A DNA stretch of 44,481 nucleotides, taken from IMG/VR virus record IMGVR_UViG_3300042691_042834, positions 1-44,481 of that record; one strand, 5' to 3'. Below the pieces are notes generated by a model, which was not told the DNA's origin, made no database searches, and saw only the letters and a program-made list of their open reading frames with translations. Shown here piece after piece: positions 1 to 7,402 of this stretch. Numbering within the stretch: position 1 is the stretch's first letter; each line of letters opens with the position of its first letter. The position numbers and the translations under genes are program-made. Source of the stretch: a virus.

Positions 1-69
1 TATTTCCCTAGGAGGAAGAAAAGAGAGAGAGATAGTTTTGGCCAAAGTCTGTCAGCGCGTCCCGACCCG

Positions 70-1494
70 TCAGACCTCGTCATCCTGGTCCTTCCGGAGG
101 CTCAGACCCTGCACGGCGCGCATTCCGTCCCCACCTTTCCGGACCTTGCTCAGATCCCAGCTGCTTTCAGCTGTCAGTCTGCTGATCAGCTGGTTGTCAG
201 CCACGTGGATCCGGACGTTGTTGGACGCGCACCAGTCCTTCCATTCCCGCCGCACCAGCTCGTTGGCCACGAACCCGTCCCGGTTCTTCACGAACCGGCC
301 CTCGAGGAAGTAGTCGAACGGGTTGTTCGCCAGGTGGTACTCCTTCACGACCTGCAGTCCGTCACCAGTGGGGGTGAACTTGTCCCCGTCGGCCGCAGCC
401 TCCAGCTTGACGGCGCCCCTGAGGGCCCATGCAGCGATGCCCGGCAGCTCTCCGCGCAGCACGTCCATCAGGTTGTGCTGCTCCTTGCCCTCGAAGCTCC
501 GCACGAACGGGAGCACCAGCATCTTCCCGCTCAGTCCACGGCCCTTGTTCGGGAGCTGCGGGATCTCATTGGCCTGCACCCACGGCGCCGCGTTGACCAC
601 GACGTTCCGCATCTGCCGCTTGTACTTCGCGTTGATGCTGATCGGGTCCCTGCCCAGCACGTTCTTCAGCACCCGCACGGCGACCTCACCCTCGCGGTTG
701 TCGAGCTCGCTCACCTCGGAGATGCAGAGCACCCGCGCGAACTCCAACCCATCCAGTCCGAAGCTCCCCGCGATCTCGTCCAGGCTGCTGCCCACGAACC
801 CGGTTCCGCCCACGAGCCACCGCATCACCGTGCTGATCGTGCCCTTGCCGGCCCGGATCTTCCCGTGGAACAGCATCCACTTCGCGTACCGTCGATGCCC
901 CATCATCGAGTACCCCATCCACCTCTGCAGCAGTTCCTTCCACACCTCGTCCCCGCCGCTCCACTCCTCGAGGCACCGCATCCACCTCGGACATTCGGCG
1001 CCGGTCTCGAGATCGACGTCCACGACGCACGGATCAAACCACTCCGGACCTCTGGGGACGCAGACCATCGCGCCGCTTTCCGCGCTGGCCTTCACATCCA
1101 CGATCACGTCCCGGAACGCGATGGCCACCTGCGGATCCATCAGCCGATCCCTGTAGTCCGGCCGTAGCCACTGCGGGACCTCGGTCGCAGCCACGCGGCA
1201 CAGCGCCTGCATCGCCCGCACGATCCCGTTCACCTTGAACTCCGTGGGCCCGTACCGCTCCACCACGAGCCCGTTCGGATCGTCGCTCACGTGCAGGTCC
1301 TCGGTCCAGCGCCACACCGCGTCCTCGAGCCACTGCTGGTCCCGCTGCACCCATTTGCCGCCGTACCACTCGAACAGCCGGCCCTGCACCTCCTTGAGCC
1401 CCATGCCGTCCTCGAAGCACACCTTGAGCATCGCCCGGGCCACCTTCATCGGCTCGGTTGTCCTCAACGGGTTTTGTTGTGTACCCAGCGTCAT
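70..1494 (-). CDS. SF3 helicase / D5-like primase-helicase
   Basis: This 474-residue protein resembles the C-terminal half of phage and plasmid D5/P4-type primases, a superfamily 3 helicase that would unwind DNA at the replication fork. A Walker A P-loop, G-K-I-R-A-G-K-G-T, lies at about residues 211-219. A hydrophobic strand ending in acidic residues (V-L-C-I-S-E-V-S-E, about 255-263) fits Walker B. A segment N-V-V-V-N-A-A-P-W-V-Q-A-N-E near 303-316 fits the SF3 motif C region. The first 200 residues are D5_N-like, and I see no clear primase catalytic motif. It starts at ATG 1494 behind an AGAGGA ribosome site and diverges from the virion module. It carries one copy of the dispersed 12-base motif, read as T-P-T-G. 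The helicase call is firm; primase activity is not shown. Confidence 0.82.
   Translation of the reverse strand: MTLGTQQNPLRTTEPMKVARAMLKVCFEDGMGLKEVQGRLFEWYGGKWVQRDQQWLEDAVWRWTEDLHVSDDPNGLVVERYGPTEFKVNGIVRAMQALCRVAATEVPQWLRPDYRDRLMDPQVAIAFRDVIVDVKASAESGAMVCVPRGPEWFDPCVVDVDLETGAECPRWMRCLEEWSGGDEVWKELLQRWMGYSMMGHRRYAKWMLFHGKIRAGKGTISTVMRWLVGGTGFVGSSLDEIAGSFGLDGLEFARVLCISEVSELDNREGEVAVRVLKNVLGRDPISINAKYKRQMRNVVVNAAPWVQANEIPQLPNKGRGLSGKMLVLPFVRSFEGKEQHNLMDVLRGELPGIAAWALRGAVKLEAAADGDKFTPTGDGLQVVKEYHLANNPFDYFLEGRFVKNRDGFVANELVRREWKDWCASNNVRIHVADNQLISRLTAESSWDLSKVRKGGDGMRAVQGLSLRKDQDDEV
364..375 (+). repeat. Dispersed motif copy 1
   Basis: Exact ACCAGTGGGGGT, antisense to the helicase gene, which reads it as T-P-T-G. 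Confidence 0.9.
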
Positions 1495-1521
1495 CCGATT
1501 ATCCTCTCTGTAGGAGATCCC
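1495..1521. promoter_or_regulatory. Divergent 27-base gap carrying two opposed SD sites
   Basis: The gap between the two divergent start codons holds AGAGGA for the minus-strand helicase and TAGGAG for the plus-strand gene, arranged back to back (TCCTCTCTGTAGGAGA). There is no room for two full promoters. Any divergent promoters would have to lie inside the flanking coding regions. Confidence 0.6.
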
Positions 1522-3603
1522 ATGTCACGATTCTCTCTGACTCCCAACCGCCCGAACACCGCCGGCGTCCCGTCCCTCGACATGCTGACGGACCCGTTCG
1601 CGTTCCTCGGCCAGCTTGCGGAGATCCAGTCCCGCAACGCCCCGACCGGTACCAGTGGGGGTTCCAAGCAGAAGACTCCGCCGACTCCGCCGACTCCGCG
1701 CGACGTCGTGCCGCAGACTCCACCGGCGACTCCTCCGGCCGCGAAGCCCGCGACCCCGGCTGCCCCCGCAACCGCCGCACCGAAGGCCGGCAAGTACGAG
1801 GTCCGAGGCGCATCCGCCAAGACGCAGTTCGACGCCGAGCTCGCGGCGCTCAACGCCCGCGTGACCCGTGGCGAACGGGTGGACCCGCTCGAGTTCACCC
1901 GTGCGCGACAGCGCTACGACAACGCGGTCGCCGGAGCTGGCGCCGGCATCCGGCTGGAAGAGATGTACGAGAGGCAGCGTCAAAGCCGTCGCGAGGAAGC
2001 GGCGAGAAACAGGACGAAGAGAGAGGCGGCCCGCGCCGCCCGACCCTCGACCACGACTGCTCCTGCTGCGCCTGCTCCTGCTGCGACTACGACTGCTGCT
2101 CGGGGTCCGGATACTACCCAAACTGTCGGGGCTGTCAAGCCTGTTTCAGATGATTTCCTCGCGGCAGGCCAGACTTCGATCGAGCAGGAGAACCAGCGCT
2201 ACCTCGGCAACCTGGCGAACGAGCGCCTGGCCCGCACCGCAGTTGTGGATCCGCTTCTTCGCGCCATCAACGAGCAGGTGGCGCGTCTGCGCGAGCTCGC
2301 CCGCGCGACTCCCGCCGGACAGGTCTCGCAGCTCGCCGAACCCGTGAAGGCTCCGTACGTCCGTGGGCCCGGTGACGTCCCGCTCGACGACGCGCCACGT
2401 CAGCTTCCCCAGCCGGCGCCCAGCCAGCCGATCCGTCCAGTGGGGGTTGAGACGCCTTACTCAACTCCTCCGGTTCCGCTTCGCACCGACGGATACGCGC
2501 TGAACCAGAACGGCGTGGATCTTGGATTCGGCGCGTTCCGTCCTCCGGCGCAGGATCCCGCGTACGCGCAGGCTGCCCGCGCAGTTCTGTCGCGCCCCGT
2601 CTACACCGAACCGGACCTCTTCGGATCTCCCGTCGACTTCTCCGATCCCAACATCCAGCGCCGCTTCGAGCAGGATGTCCGGAACGAGATGCTTCGCAAC
2701 GCTCCGGGCCAGGCAGCCACCGTTTCGACGCCCGAAGCGGTACGCGCGGAAGCCGCTCGCATCCCCGCCTTCGCGCCGACGGGATTCGAGCAGGTGGCCA
2801 ATGTCGTCGGAGGTCCGTTTGCGCCGGGATCCGGAGCCTTCGGTGCTCCGATGCCGGGAGACATGCTCGCTCAGCTGGCGCTCACGGCAAACTCTCCGAC
2901 GGTTTCCGACTACGACCGCAACGAAGCGGCTGCGTTGCTCGCAGCGTCGCAGATGCAGGGCGGCATGATGGACGCCCTCACGATCGCCGGTGGTTCGGGC
3001 GCACGGTCGACCGCCACTCCCCGTCCTGCACAGGGAACCTCCGGCCCCGTCACCGCCACTCCGCCCGCTCGACCCCGGGTCAATCCTCGCCCAGAAGGTC
3101 CGGTCATCACGGCCAATCCCGACGCTGGTCCTTCGTTCACGACCACGAGGCCGGTCGAACCGTTCGGGCAGGTGACCGCGCTTACCGAATCGCAGGTGCA
3201 GGCGATGCTCCGCGATCTGGGGGTTTCTGCGCCGACGCCGCAGAACGTCCGGTACGACCCGCTGCAAAACCGGTTCGACATCGGCGGTCCGAACCTCCGG
3301 GCCGACAACACTATCGTCTCGACCTCGCCCCTGCCCGGTCGCGGTCTTGGCGAGGTCACGACTCCGACGGCGCTCGGGCCCATGCGCGGTCGCGACATCA
3401 GCCGGGCTCCAACAGGGGTCCTCGGTCCCGCTTCTCCGCAAGGCCGTGTCGCTCAGATCCAGGCGCAGAACGCGACGCGCGACTACGTCAACCGCATGCT
3501 CGACGGTCTGGCGAAGCTCGGCGTCCTGCCCAAGTCGGAGGAGCAGGCGTTCCTCGACGCCACCCTCCGTAGCTCCCGGAGGACTCCGCCAAACCCTCAG
3601 TAG
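1522..3603 (+). CDS. Proline/alanine-rich disordered protein, probable virion component
   Basis: This 693-residue protein starts at ATG 1522 behind TAGGAG. Residues about 40-90 are a Pro-Thr-Ala linker with repeated T-P-P-T-P-like units. Residues about 95-190 are charged and probably helical, and the rest is rich in Pro, Ala, Gly and Thr with little hydrophobic core. I do not recognise a family. As the first gene of the late-type strand it is probably structural or virion-associated, but this is inferred from position only. It contains two copies of the dispersed motif, read in different frames (T-S-G-G and P-V-G-V). Its 3' end carries a canonical -1 frameshift signal that would add 150 residues from the next frame, so two products are likely: 693 residues, and about 842 residues after the shift. 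Confidence 0.75.
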   Translation: MSRFSLTPNRPNTAGVPSLDMLTDPFAFLGQLAEIQSRNAPTGTSGGSKQKTPPTPPTPRDVVPQTPPATPPAAKPATPAAPATAAPKAGKYEVRGASAKTQFDAELAALNARVTRGERVDPLEFTRARQRYDNAVAGAGAGIRLEEMYERQRQSRREEAARNRTKREAARAARPSTTTAPAAPAPAATTTAARGPDTTQTVGAVKPVSDDFLAAGQTSIEQENQRYLGNLANERLARTAVVDPLLRAINEQVARLRELARATPAGQVSQLAEPVKAPYVRGPGDVPLDDAPRQLPQPAPSQPIRPVGVETPYSTPPVPLRTDGYALNQNGVDLGFGAFRPPAQDPAYAQAARAVLSRPVYTEPDLFGSPVDFSDPNIQRRFEQDVRNEMLRNAPGQAATVSTPEAVRAEAARIPAFAPTGFEQVANVVGGPFAPGSGAFGAPMPGDMLAQLALTANSPTVSDYDRNEAAALLAASQMQGGMMDALTIAGGSGARSTATPRPAQGTSGPVTATPPARPRVNPRPEGPVITANPDAGPSFTTTRPVEPFGQVTALTESQVQAMLRDLGVSAPTPQNVRYDPLQNRFDIGGPNLRADNTIVSTSPLPGRGLGEVTTPTALGPMRGRDISRAPTGVLGPASPQGRVAQIQAQNATRDYVNRMLDGLAKLGVLPKSEEQAFLDATLRSSRRTPPNPQ
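1651..1662 (+). repeat. Dispersed motif copy 2
   Basis: Exact 12-mer read as T-S-G-G. It extends to an 18-mer, ending TTCCAAG, shared with 12438-12455. Confidence 0.92.
2437..2447 (+). repeat. Dispersed motif copy 3
   Basis: CCAGTGGGGGT read as P-V-G-V, a different frame from the copy at 1651 in the same gene. Confidence 0.9.
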
Positions 3604-3627
3604 GGGCTGAGCCAACCCCTCAGCCCC
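3591..3627 (+). promoter_or_regulatory. Programmed -1 ribosomal frameshift signal
   Basis: The heptamer A AAC CCT (3591-3597) is in the zero frame of the upstream gene, two codons before its TAG, and fits X XXY YYZ exactly. A 5-base spacer follows. Then comes a perfect 9-bp GC-rich hairpin: GGGGCTGAG at 3603-3611 pairs with CTCAGCCCC at 3619-3627, with a 7-base loop. After a -1 slip, translation continues at TCA 3597 and stays open to TGA 4047-4049. There is no U-tract after the hairpin, which argues against a terminator. Confidence 0.72.
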
Positions 3628-3692
3628 CTGCTGAAGTTTCTCGAATACCGCAGACCATCGGGCTTCCGCAAGGATTCAAGGCGGTTCGTAAT

Positions 3693-4049
3693 ATGGATAC
3701 GGCGGAAGCCCGTGATCCGGGAATGCTGTTCTACAACGTAGTTGATCCTTCCACCGGTCTCGCAAGTGGGCAGATCGCCTTTCAATGGAATCCGGCCAAC
3801 AGGATGTTCCAACCTGTTTGGCCCGGGGTAAACCTATATCCCCAAGCCCAGAAGAAAGGTCTTTATCCGGCATTCTTGACCGAGTTGGCCAAGTATGTCG
3901 ACATAGGCTCTACAGGGATGTCTGAAGAATCAGGAACCATGCCAAACGCCGCCAAGGTTTGGAAGAAGCTTGGGGCAAAGGAAGAGAATGTGGTGGAAGA
4001 CCCGCATATGAGCGGACCAAAGGCCTTTGTACTTAGGGGGAAAAAGTGA
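3693..4049 (+). CDS. GNAT-like small domain, or frameshifted C-terminal extension of the preceding gene
   Basis: From ATG 3693 this encodes 118 residues, but its frame is open upstream to 3573 with no ATG, GTG or TTG in between. The upstream stretch reads as a plausible proline-rich linker leading into I-G-L-P-Q-G-F-K-A-V. Together with the slippery site at 3591 this suggests the domain is mainly made as a -1 frameshift extension from 3597. The C-terminal part (S-T-G-M-S...A-A-K-V-W-K-K-L-G) recalls the end of acetyltransferase-like domains seen in phage virion proteins, but no catalytic residues can be assigned. Base composition is visibly less GC-rich than in its neighbours. The SD before ATG 3693 is weak (AAGG, about 11 bases away). 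The stop overlaps the next GTG start. Confidence 0.6.
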   Translation: MDTAEARDPGMLFYNVVDPSTGLASGQIAFQWNPANRMFQPVWPGVNLYPQAQKKGLYPAFLTELAKYVDIGSTGMSEESGTMPNAAKVWKKLGAKEENVVEDPHMSGPKAFVLRGKK

Positions 4050-4489
4050 GCAGATCCAAAAAGGACGGGATGTCGTTCAGCGTGGGCGGTGGACTCCGGT
4101 GGGTCCACGAGTCGCGGTTCTGCGAGGAGATGCAGTTGACCCCCACTGCGTTCCGGAAGCTGTGCCGGGCGCTGAAGGTCCCGATGTTGCAGATCCACAA
4201 GGACTGGCTCGTCAACCTCCACATGTTCCGCATCGGGCTCTGGGCCGCCACGCGGTTCGGGCAGCCTGACTTCCTCGTGCCCGGGTGCGAGACCGTGAAC
4301 CGTGGCAAGCGTCGAAAGTCGCAGGCCGTCTCGGTGCCGCGCGAGTACATCGAGAAGAATCTACCGATGCTTGTGGACGAGGTCTGCAAGGCTCGCGTCA
4401 TGGACGGCATCGAACTCGAGCAGCGCACCATCGACGAGTCCCGAGACGCCGCCCGCCGCATGCTCAACCTTCTCAACCCCAGCACCTAA
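4046..4489 (+). CDS. Small phage protein with HTH-like segment, function unknown
   Basis: This 147-residue protein starts at GTG 4046, overlapping the previous TGA. Residues about 24-50 (F-C-E-E-M-Q-L-T-P-T-A-F-R-K-L-C-R-A-L-K-V-P) look like a helix-turn-helix or excisionase-type DNA-binding segment. A second helical region of about 40 residues closes the protein. Its position at the head of the packaging cluster makes a DNA-packaging or regulatory role possible, but a small-terminase assignment cannot be supported. It holds a near-copy of the dispersed motif at 4139. Confidence 0.7.
   Translation: MSRSKKDGMSFSVGGGLRWVHESRFCEEMQLTPTAFRKLCRALKVPMLQIHKDWLVNLHMFRIGLWAATRFGQPDFLVPGCETVNRGKRRKSQAVSVPREYIEKNLPMLVDEVCKARVMDGIELEQRTIDESRDAARRMLNLLNPST
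4139..4148 (-). repeat. Dispersed motif near-copy
   Basis: Minus strand CAGTGGGGGT preceded by G instead of C; read as T-P-T-A by the plus-strand gene. Confidence 0.5.
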
Positions 4490-4492
4490 CCC

Positions 4493-4741
4493 ATGGCCAA
4501 GAAGCGCTTCAACTTCAAGGCGGTCCACAAGAACCCGGAGGGCGGGCTCAGCGAGGCCGGCCGACAGGCGTACAACCGCGCCACCGGCGGCAACCTGAAG
4601 GCTCCGCAGCCCGAGGGCGGCCCGCGTCGTCGGAGCTTCTGCGCCCGGATGAAGGGAATGAAGAAGCACCTCACTTCCGCCAAGACCGCGAGCGACCCGA
4701 ACTCCCGCATCAACAAGAGCCTCCGGGCATGGAACTGCTGA
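4493..4741 (+). CDS. Small conserved phage protein (DUF6321-like)
   Basis: This 82-residue basic protein has the pattern N-P-E-G-G-L-S-E-A-G-R-Q-A-Y-N-R-A-T-G-G followed by R-R-R-S-F-C-A-R-M and D-P-N-S-R-I-N-K-S-L-R-A-W. It matches my recollection of a small protein family common near phage packaging genes (DUF6321). The biochemical function is unknown. It ends with a terminal cysteine (R-A-W-N-C). It is the first of four consecutive very small proteins with gaps of only 1-2 bases. Confidence 0.8.
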   Translation: MAKKRFNFKAVHKNPEGGLSEAGRQAYNRATGGNLKAPQPEGGPRRRSFCARMKGMKKHLTSAKTASDPNSRINKSLRAWNC

Positions 4742-4742
4742 C

Positions 4743-4922
4743 ATGGCCAAGAAGCCGATGCTACCGCCTGCTACACTTGGCAAGCCTTCCAAGAAGTCCC
4801 GATACTCCGAAGAGGAGGAGGACGACGGGGAGGAATGTGGCTGTGGAGGCCACGACGAGAACGGGATCATGCTGAAGATCTCGATTCTCTTGCCGGAGTC
4901 TCTTCAGCCGAAGGGCAGATAG
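4743..4922 (+). CDS. 59-residue acidic/Cys-containing small protein
   Basis: ATG 4743 follows the previous TGA by one base, and the reading frame ends at TAG 4920-4922. The product begins M-A-K-K-P, then has a glutamate/aspartate run (E-E-E-E-D-D-G-E-E), a C-G-C-G-G-H cluster that could bind metal, and a hydrophobic tail (M-L-K-I-S-I-L-L-P). No family is recognised. The gene is supported by tight spacing within the cluster, with the next ATG two bases after its stop. Confidence 0.6.
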   Translation: MAKKPMLPPATLGKPSKKSRYSEEEEDDGEECGCGGHDENGIMLKISILLPESLQPKGR

Positions 4923-4924
4923 TC

Positions 4925-5035
4925 ATGCCGAAGGTCAACGGAAAGAAGTTCCCCTACACGCCGAAGGGGAAGGCTGCGGCCAAGAAGATGGCGGCGAACC
5001 TCAAGGCGCCCAAGAAGTTCGGGAAGAAGGTCTGA
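4925..5035 (+). CDS. 36-residue lysine-rich small protein
   Basis: The product reads M-P-K-V-N-G-K-K-F-P-Y-T-P-K-G-K-A-A-A-K-K and continues lysine/alanine-rich. The F-P-Y-T-x-K-G-K pattern is frequent in tiny basic proteins next to phage packaging genes. A nucleic-acid or capsid association is plausible from charge alone. The start at ATG 4925 is set by the preceding stop and the conserved N-terminus. Confidence 0.65.
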   Translation: MPKVNGKKFPYTPKGKAAAKKMAANLKAPKKFGKKV

Positions 5036-5037
5036 CC

Positions 5038-5151
5038 ATGAAGAAGGGCACCAAGAAGTCGAAGCCGTCCGCCGTGCGCGTCCGCAAGTCGGTCGCCGCG
5101 AGCACTCGCCGTTCGTCGGGCATCGCGCCTGTCGGCGGCGGCAAGGGCTGA
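5038..5151 (+). CDS. 37-residue very basic small protein
   Basis: ATG 5038 lies two bases after the previous TGA and the frame ends at TGA 5149-5151. The product has Lys, Arg and Ser over most of its length (M-K-K-G-T-K-K-S-K-P then R-V-R-K-S-V) and a glycine-rich end. It could bind nucleic acid, but no family is recognised. Confidence 0.55.
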   Translation: MKKGTKKSKPSAVRVRKSVAASTRRSSGIAPVGGGKG

Positions 5152-5155
5152 CGCC

Positions 5156-6706
5156 GTGGCCGAGCTGGACCCGGGAGCGGAGCCTTCCAGCAACCTGGAA
5201 GCACTGAAGCCGTTGAGGCCTGGTGCGGCTCCGCTCCTGGATCCCCGGTTTGTGAGCGGCATGTCCGCTCCCCAGCTGCTGCGCCGGCAATCGCGGACGT
5301 TGGCGACAAGCAAGCTTCCGGAACTGGAGGGAAACCTGTTCGCTCTTGCGAACGCGCTCCCCATGGAGACGACGGGCGCCGGACGCGGTTTCTCCGTGAA
5401 CCTGGACCCGGAGCTCAACATGCGGTCTTCCCGGATCATGCCGTGGCTTGGAACGCTCGACAGTCCGGAGTTCGTGAACGATGTCAAGAAGCTGCGTCTG
5501 GAATCGGAGAAGGCGGCGGCGTTGATCGGGGGGACCAAGGGCCGGCACATGCTTGAGACCGAGCGCATGGTCCGCCGGATTCATTCGTTCATGCGGAACA
5601 TCTCTCCCGAGGACATCGGCTACACCATTCGTCTTGGTCTTGCGAATCCGGGCGTAGCCACCAAACCCGCGACGGTCCGCGAGGTCTACACGATCGCCGC
5701 GTACTTGCTTTCCGGCGCGGTTCCTCCGGAAGCGGCGTCGATGGGCGGCATGGGAAGGGCCGAGAGAAAAAGGACGCAGTCTCGGCATGCGGTCCGCATT
5801 GCGCGGGAAGCCGGCCTGGACGACATGGGCTACGTTTTCGGCACCAATCGTCCCGAGCATTTGCGTCGTCTGGAGCTGATGCAGGGGTCCAAGGGCTATG
5901 GTCATATGCTTGCATCGATGGGGTTGCAGCAACCTCGGTCGGAGGCCTTGGGGGGAGAGTTCTTCCAGGAGCAAATCCTGACGCCGGAGAAGCCGGCCTA
6001 CACCCCGTTCGAGCAGCGCATCCGCGATCTGATGACGCAGGATTCCGAGCGCGTCGCACGTGCGGCACGTGCGATGGAGCGAAAGGGCATCGACCCTAAG
6101 TTCCGGCAGAGAATCGGAGCAACGTACAAGGTTGCCCTTGGGGACTACATTTCCGAAATCCTGTCCGGAGGGCATTCCGAAGCGGCAAACGCGCCTAATG
6201 CCTTGGTCCGCCGGACAATGGTCCCCAGGGAGATGATCGACGAGTTCATCGACGAAGCCTTTGCGGAGGCCGGAACGGGTTCGGCCGCGAGGACCCCGGA
6301 GTTCAACTCCCTCCAGCACTTCCGGAAGACGACCGCTCGGGTTCGTCGTCGCATGCTGGAGAACCTGGAGCTGTCCGGCAGAAACACCCATCCGGACACG
6401 ATCGAGGCGATTCAGCGCATGACCCAGGACTTTCCCGCTGAGTTTGCCAAGGCTGTCGAGGCATCGCATAGCATCTCGAAAGAGTATCGCAACGTGGCCC
6501 AGCAGACCGTCGCCGTGGCCGGAGCGGGGCGAATCTCCAAGGGACGTGCTGGTTCTTCGGTGGCGGCCGCCTTGGAAAAGGACGCTGCAAGGACGCTCAA
6601 GGCCATGGGCCGGAACATGCCTTCCGGAGGAGTGCCGATGTTCCTGGTGTCCGCGCTTGCAGCCGGCCTGCTTGCGTCGGGACTCTTGCACGAGGAGGCG
6701 GCGTGA
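5156..6706 (+). CDS. 516-residue virion-associated candidate with C-terminal membrane segment
   Basis: GTG 5156 is the likely start, since the upstream frame is used by the tiny protein ending at 5151. The protein is mixed helical with many Arg and Glu residues. It has an alanine/glycine-rich area near residues 440-480. A hydrophobic segment at about 498-512 (M-F-L-V-S-A-L-A-A-G-L-L-A-S-G-L-L) could be a transmembrane helix or internal-virion amphipathic helix. I recognise no enzyme motif. Position just before the packaging genes suggests a virion or ejected protein. Its stop overlaps the GTG of the next gene. Confidence 0.7.
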   Translation: MAELDPGAEPSSNLEALKPLRPGAAPLLDPRFVSGMSAPQLLRRQSRTLATSKLPELEGNLFALANALPMETTGAGRGFSVNLDPELNMRSSRIMPWLGTLDSPEFVNDVKKLRLESEKAAALIGGTKGRHMLETERMVRRIHSFMRNISPEDIGYTIRLGLANPGVATKPATVREVYTIAAYLLSGAVPPEAASMGGMGRAERKRTQSRHAVRIAREAGLDDMGYVFGTNRPEHLRRLELMQGSKGYGHMLASMGLQQPRSEALGGEFFQEQILTPEKPAYTPFEQRIRDLMTQDSERVARAARAMERKGIDPKFRQRIGATYKVALGDYISEILSGGHSEAANAPNALVRRTMVPREMIDEFIDEAFAEAGTGSAARTPEFNSLQHFRKTTARVRRRMLENLELSGRNTHPDTIEAIQRMTQDFPAEFAKAVEASHSISKEYRNVAQQTVAVAGAGRISKGRAGSSVAAALEKDAARTLKAMGRNMPSGGVPMFLVSALAAGLLASGLLHEEAA

Positions 6707-7128
6707 ACCGGAAGTCTCAGAAGCCGGAGCTCGAGGACGGCGAGGCCGTGATCCGGTCGATGTTCTCGATCGACGGGGCGGCCGCCGCCATCCAGCGCTC
6801 GGGGTTCGACGTCGAGGAGGAGATGTCCATGTACATCGACATCGCCCGCAACTCCGTCGAGGACGGCACGAGGCTTGCCGCACTGCAGAGGTTGAACAGG
6901 CGTGTACGGGAAATCGCGGAAGTGAACGGCATGATCTCGACCGGATCGGTTAGAATGGTGTCCCATGAAGAGAATGGAACCCGCATCGAACAGGTCCGCT
7001 CCGAGTCCCGACTCCTCTCCAAGGTCCGGGGACTCTCCCTTCCAGGCGCCTCTCCGATCTCAAGGCGCGTACTACCCCCGGCCTCTGGCGGTGGAGACGC
7101 TGAACCAGGCGCTGCCGTCGGTCCGTGA
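6703..7128 (+). CDS. Small helical protein, possible small terminase subunit
   Basis: GTG 6703 overlaps the preceding stop. The first about 85 residues are acidic and helical (D-G-E-A-V-I-R-S-M-F-S-I-D-G-A-A-A-A-I-Q-R-S-G-F), with a pattern that could be a DNA-binding N-terminal domain followed by an oligomerisation helix. It lies upstream of TerL, where small terminase subunits often lie, but no diagnostic motif is present. The last about 55 codons overlap the next gene in another frame. Codon third positions look coding up to about 7040, so the overlap seems genuine, though the extreme C-terminus is low-complexity. Confidence 0.55.
   Translation: MNRKSQKPELEDGEAVIRSMFSIDGAAAAIQRSGFDVEEEMSMYIDIARNSVEDGTRLAALQRLNRRVREIAEVNGMISTGSVRMVSHEENGTRIEQVRSESRLLSKVRGLSLPGASPISRRVLPPASGGGDAEPGAAVGP
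6951..6956 (+). promoter_or_regulatory. Possible -10 box TAGAAT upstream of 6965
   Basis: TAGAAT lies 8 bases before ATG 6965, which has no SD. A -10 this close would give a nearly leaderless transcript. No good -35 is visible. Confidence 0.25.
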
Positions 7129-7402
7129 CGAGGACCTCGCCCGCTGGGGCGCGTACACGCTCGAGGACATCGGCGTGATCGAGGTGGACCGTCTGGTCGG
7201 ACTGCCCTCCGAGTTCGGGCGCCGGATCCGCGACGAGATCTGCTGCTCCGGCGGCGGGCTCAACGAGCGCTGGACCGAGATCGCATCCCGGCTCCACGTC
7301 CACTCGCCCGGCACCACCAACCCGACGGCCCTGCTCGCGGCCATCTGCAACATGGCGACCGCGCTCCTCTTCGTGGAAGGACGGATCAATGCCGCAGCCT
7401 GA
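6965..7402 (+). CDS. 145-residue unknown protein before TerL
   Basis: The protein has a Ser/Pro/Arg-rich N-terminus of about 30 residues, then a compact helical domain beginning G-A-Y-Y-P-R-P-L-A-V-E-T-L-N-Q-A-L and ending with A-L-L-A-A-I-C-N-M-A-T-A-L-L-F-V-E. The coding signal is strong from about 7057, and a shorter product starting later cannot be excluded. There is no SD before ATG 6965. No family is recognised. It overlaps the previous gene by 164 bases and the following one by 14. Confidence 0.6.
   Translation: MKRMEPASNRSAPSPDSSPRSGDSPFQAPLRSQGAYYPRPLAVETLNQALPSVRDEDLARWGAYTLEDIGVIEVDRLVGLPSEFGRRIRDEICCSGGGLNERWTEIASRLHVHSPGTTNPTALLAAICNMATALLFVEGRINAAA

Noticed and set aside
1-69. 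GA-rich tract and AGGAGG near the left edge as a ribosome site
   Set aside because: No credible plus-strand gene follows it, and the region is downstream of the helicase stop on the minus strand; left unassigned.
205-1167. Long plus-strand frame opposite the helicase gene
   Set aside because: The minus-strand protein has Walker motifs and normal composition; the opposite frame is His/Arg/Pro-rich shadow sequence.
3603-3627. Hairpin after the 1522 gene taken as an intrinsic terminator
   Set aside because: No U-tract follows, the downstream gene is tightly linked, and its position fits a frameshift stimulator.
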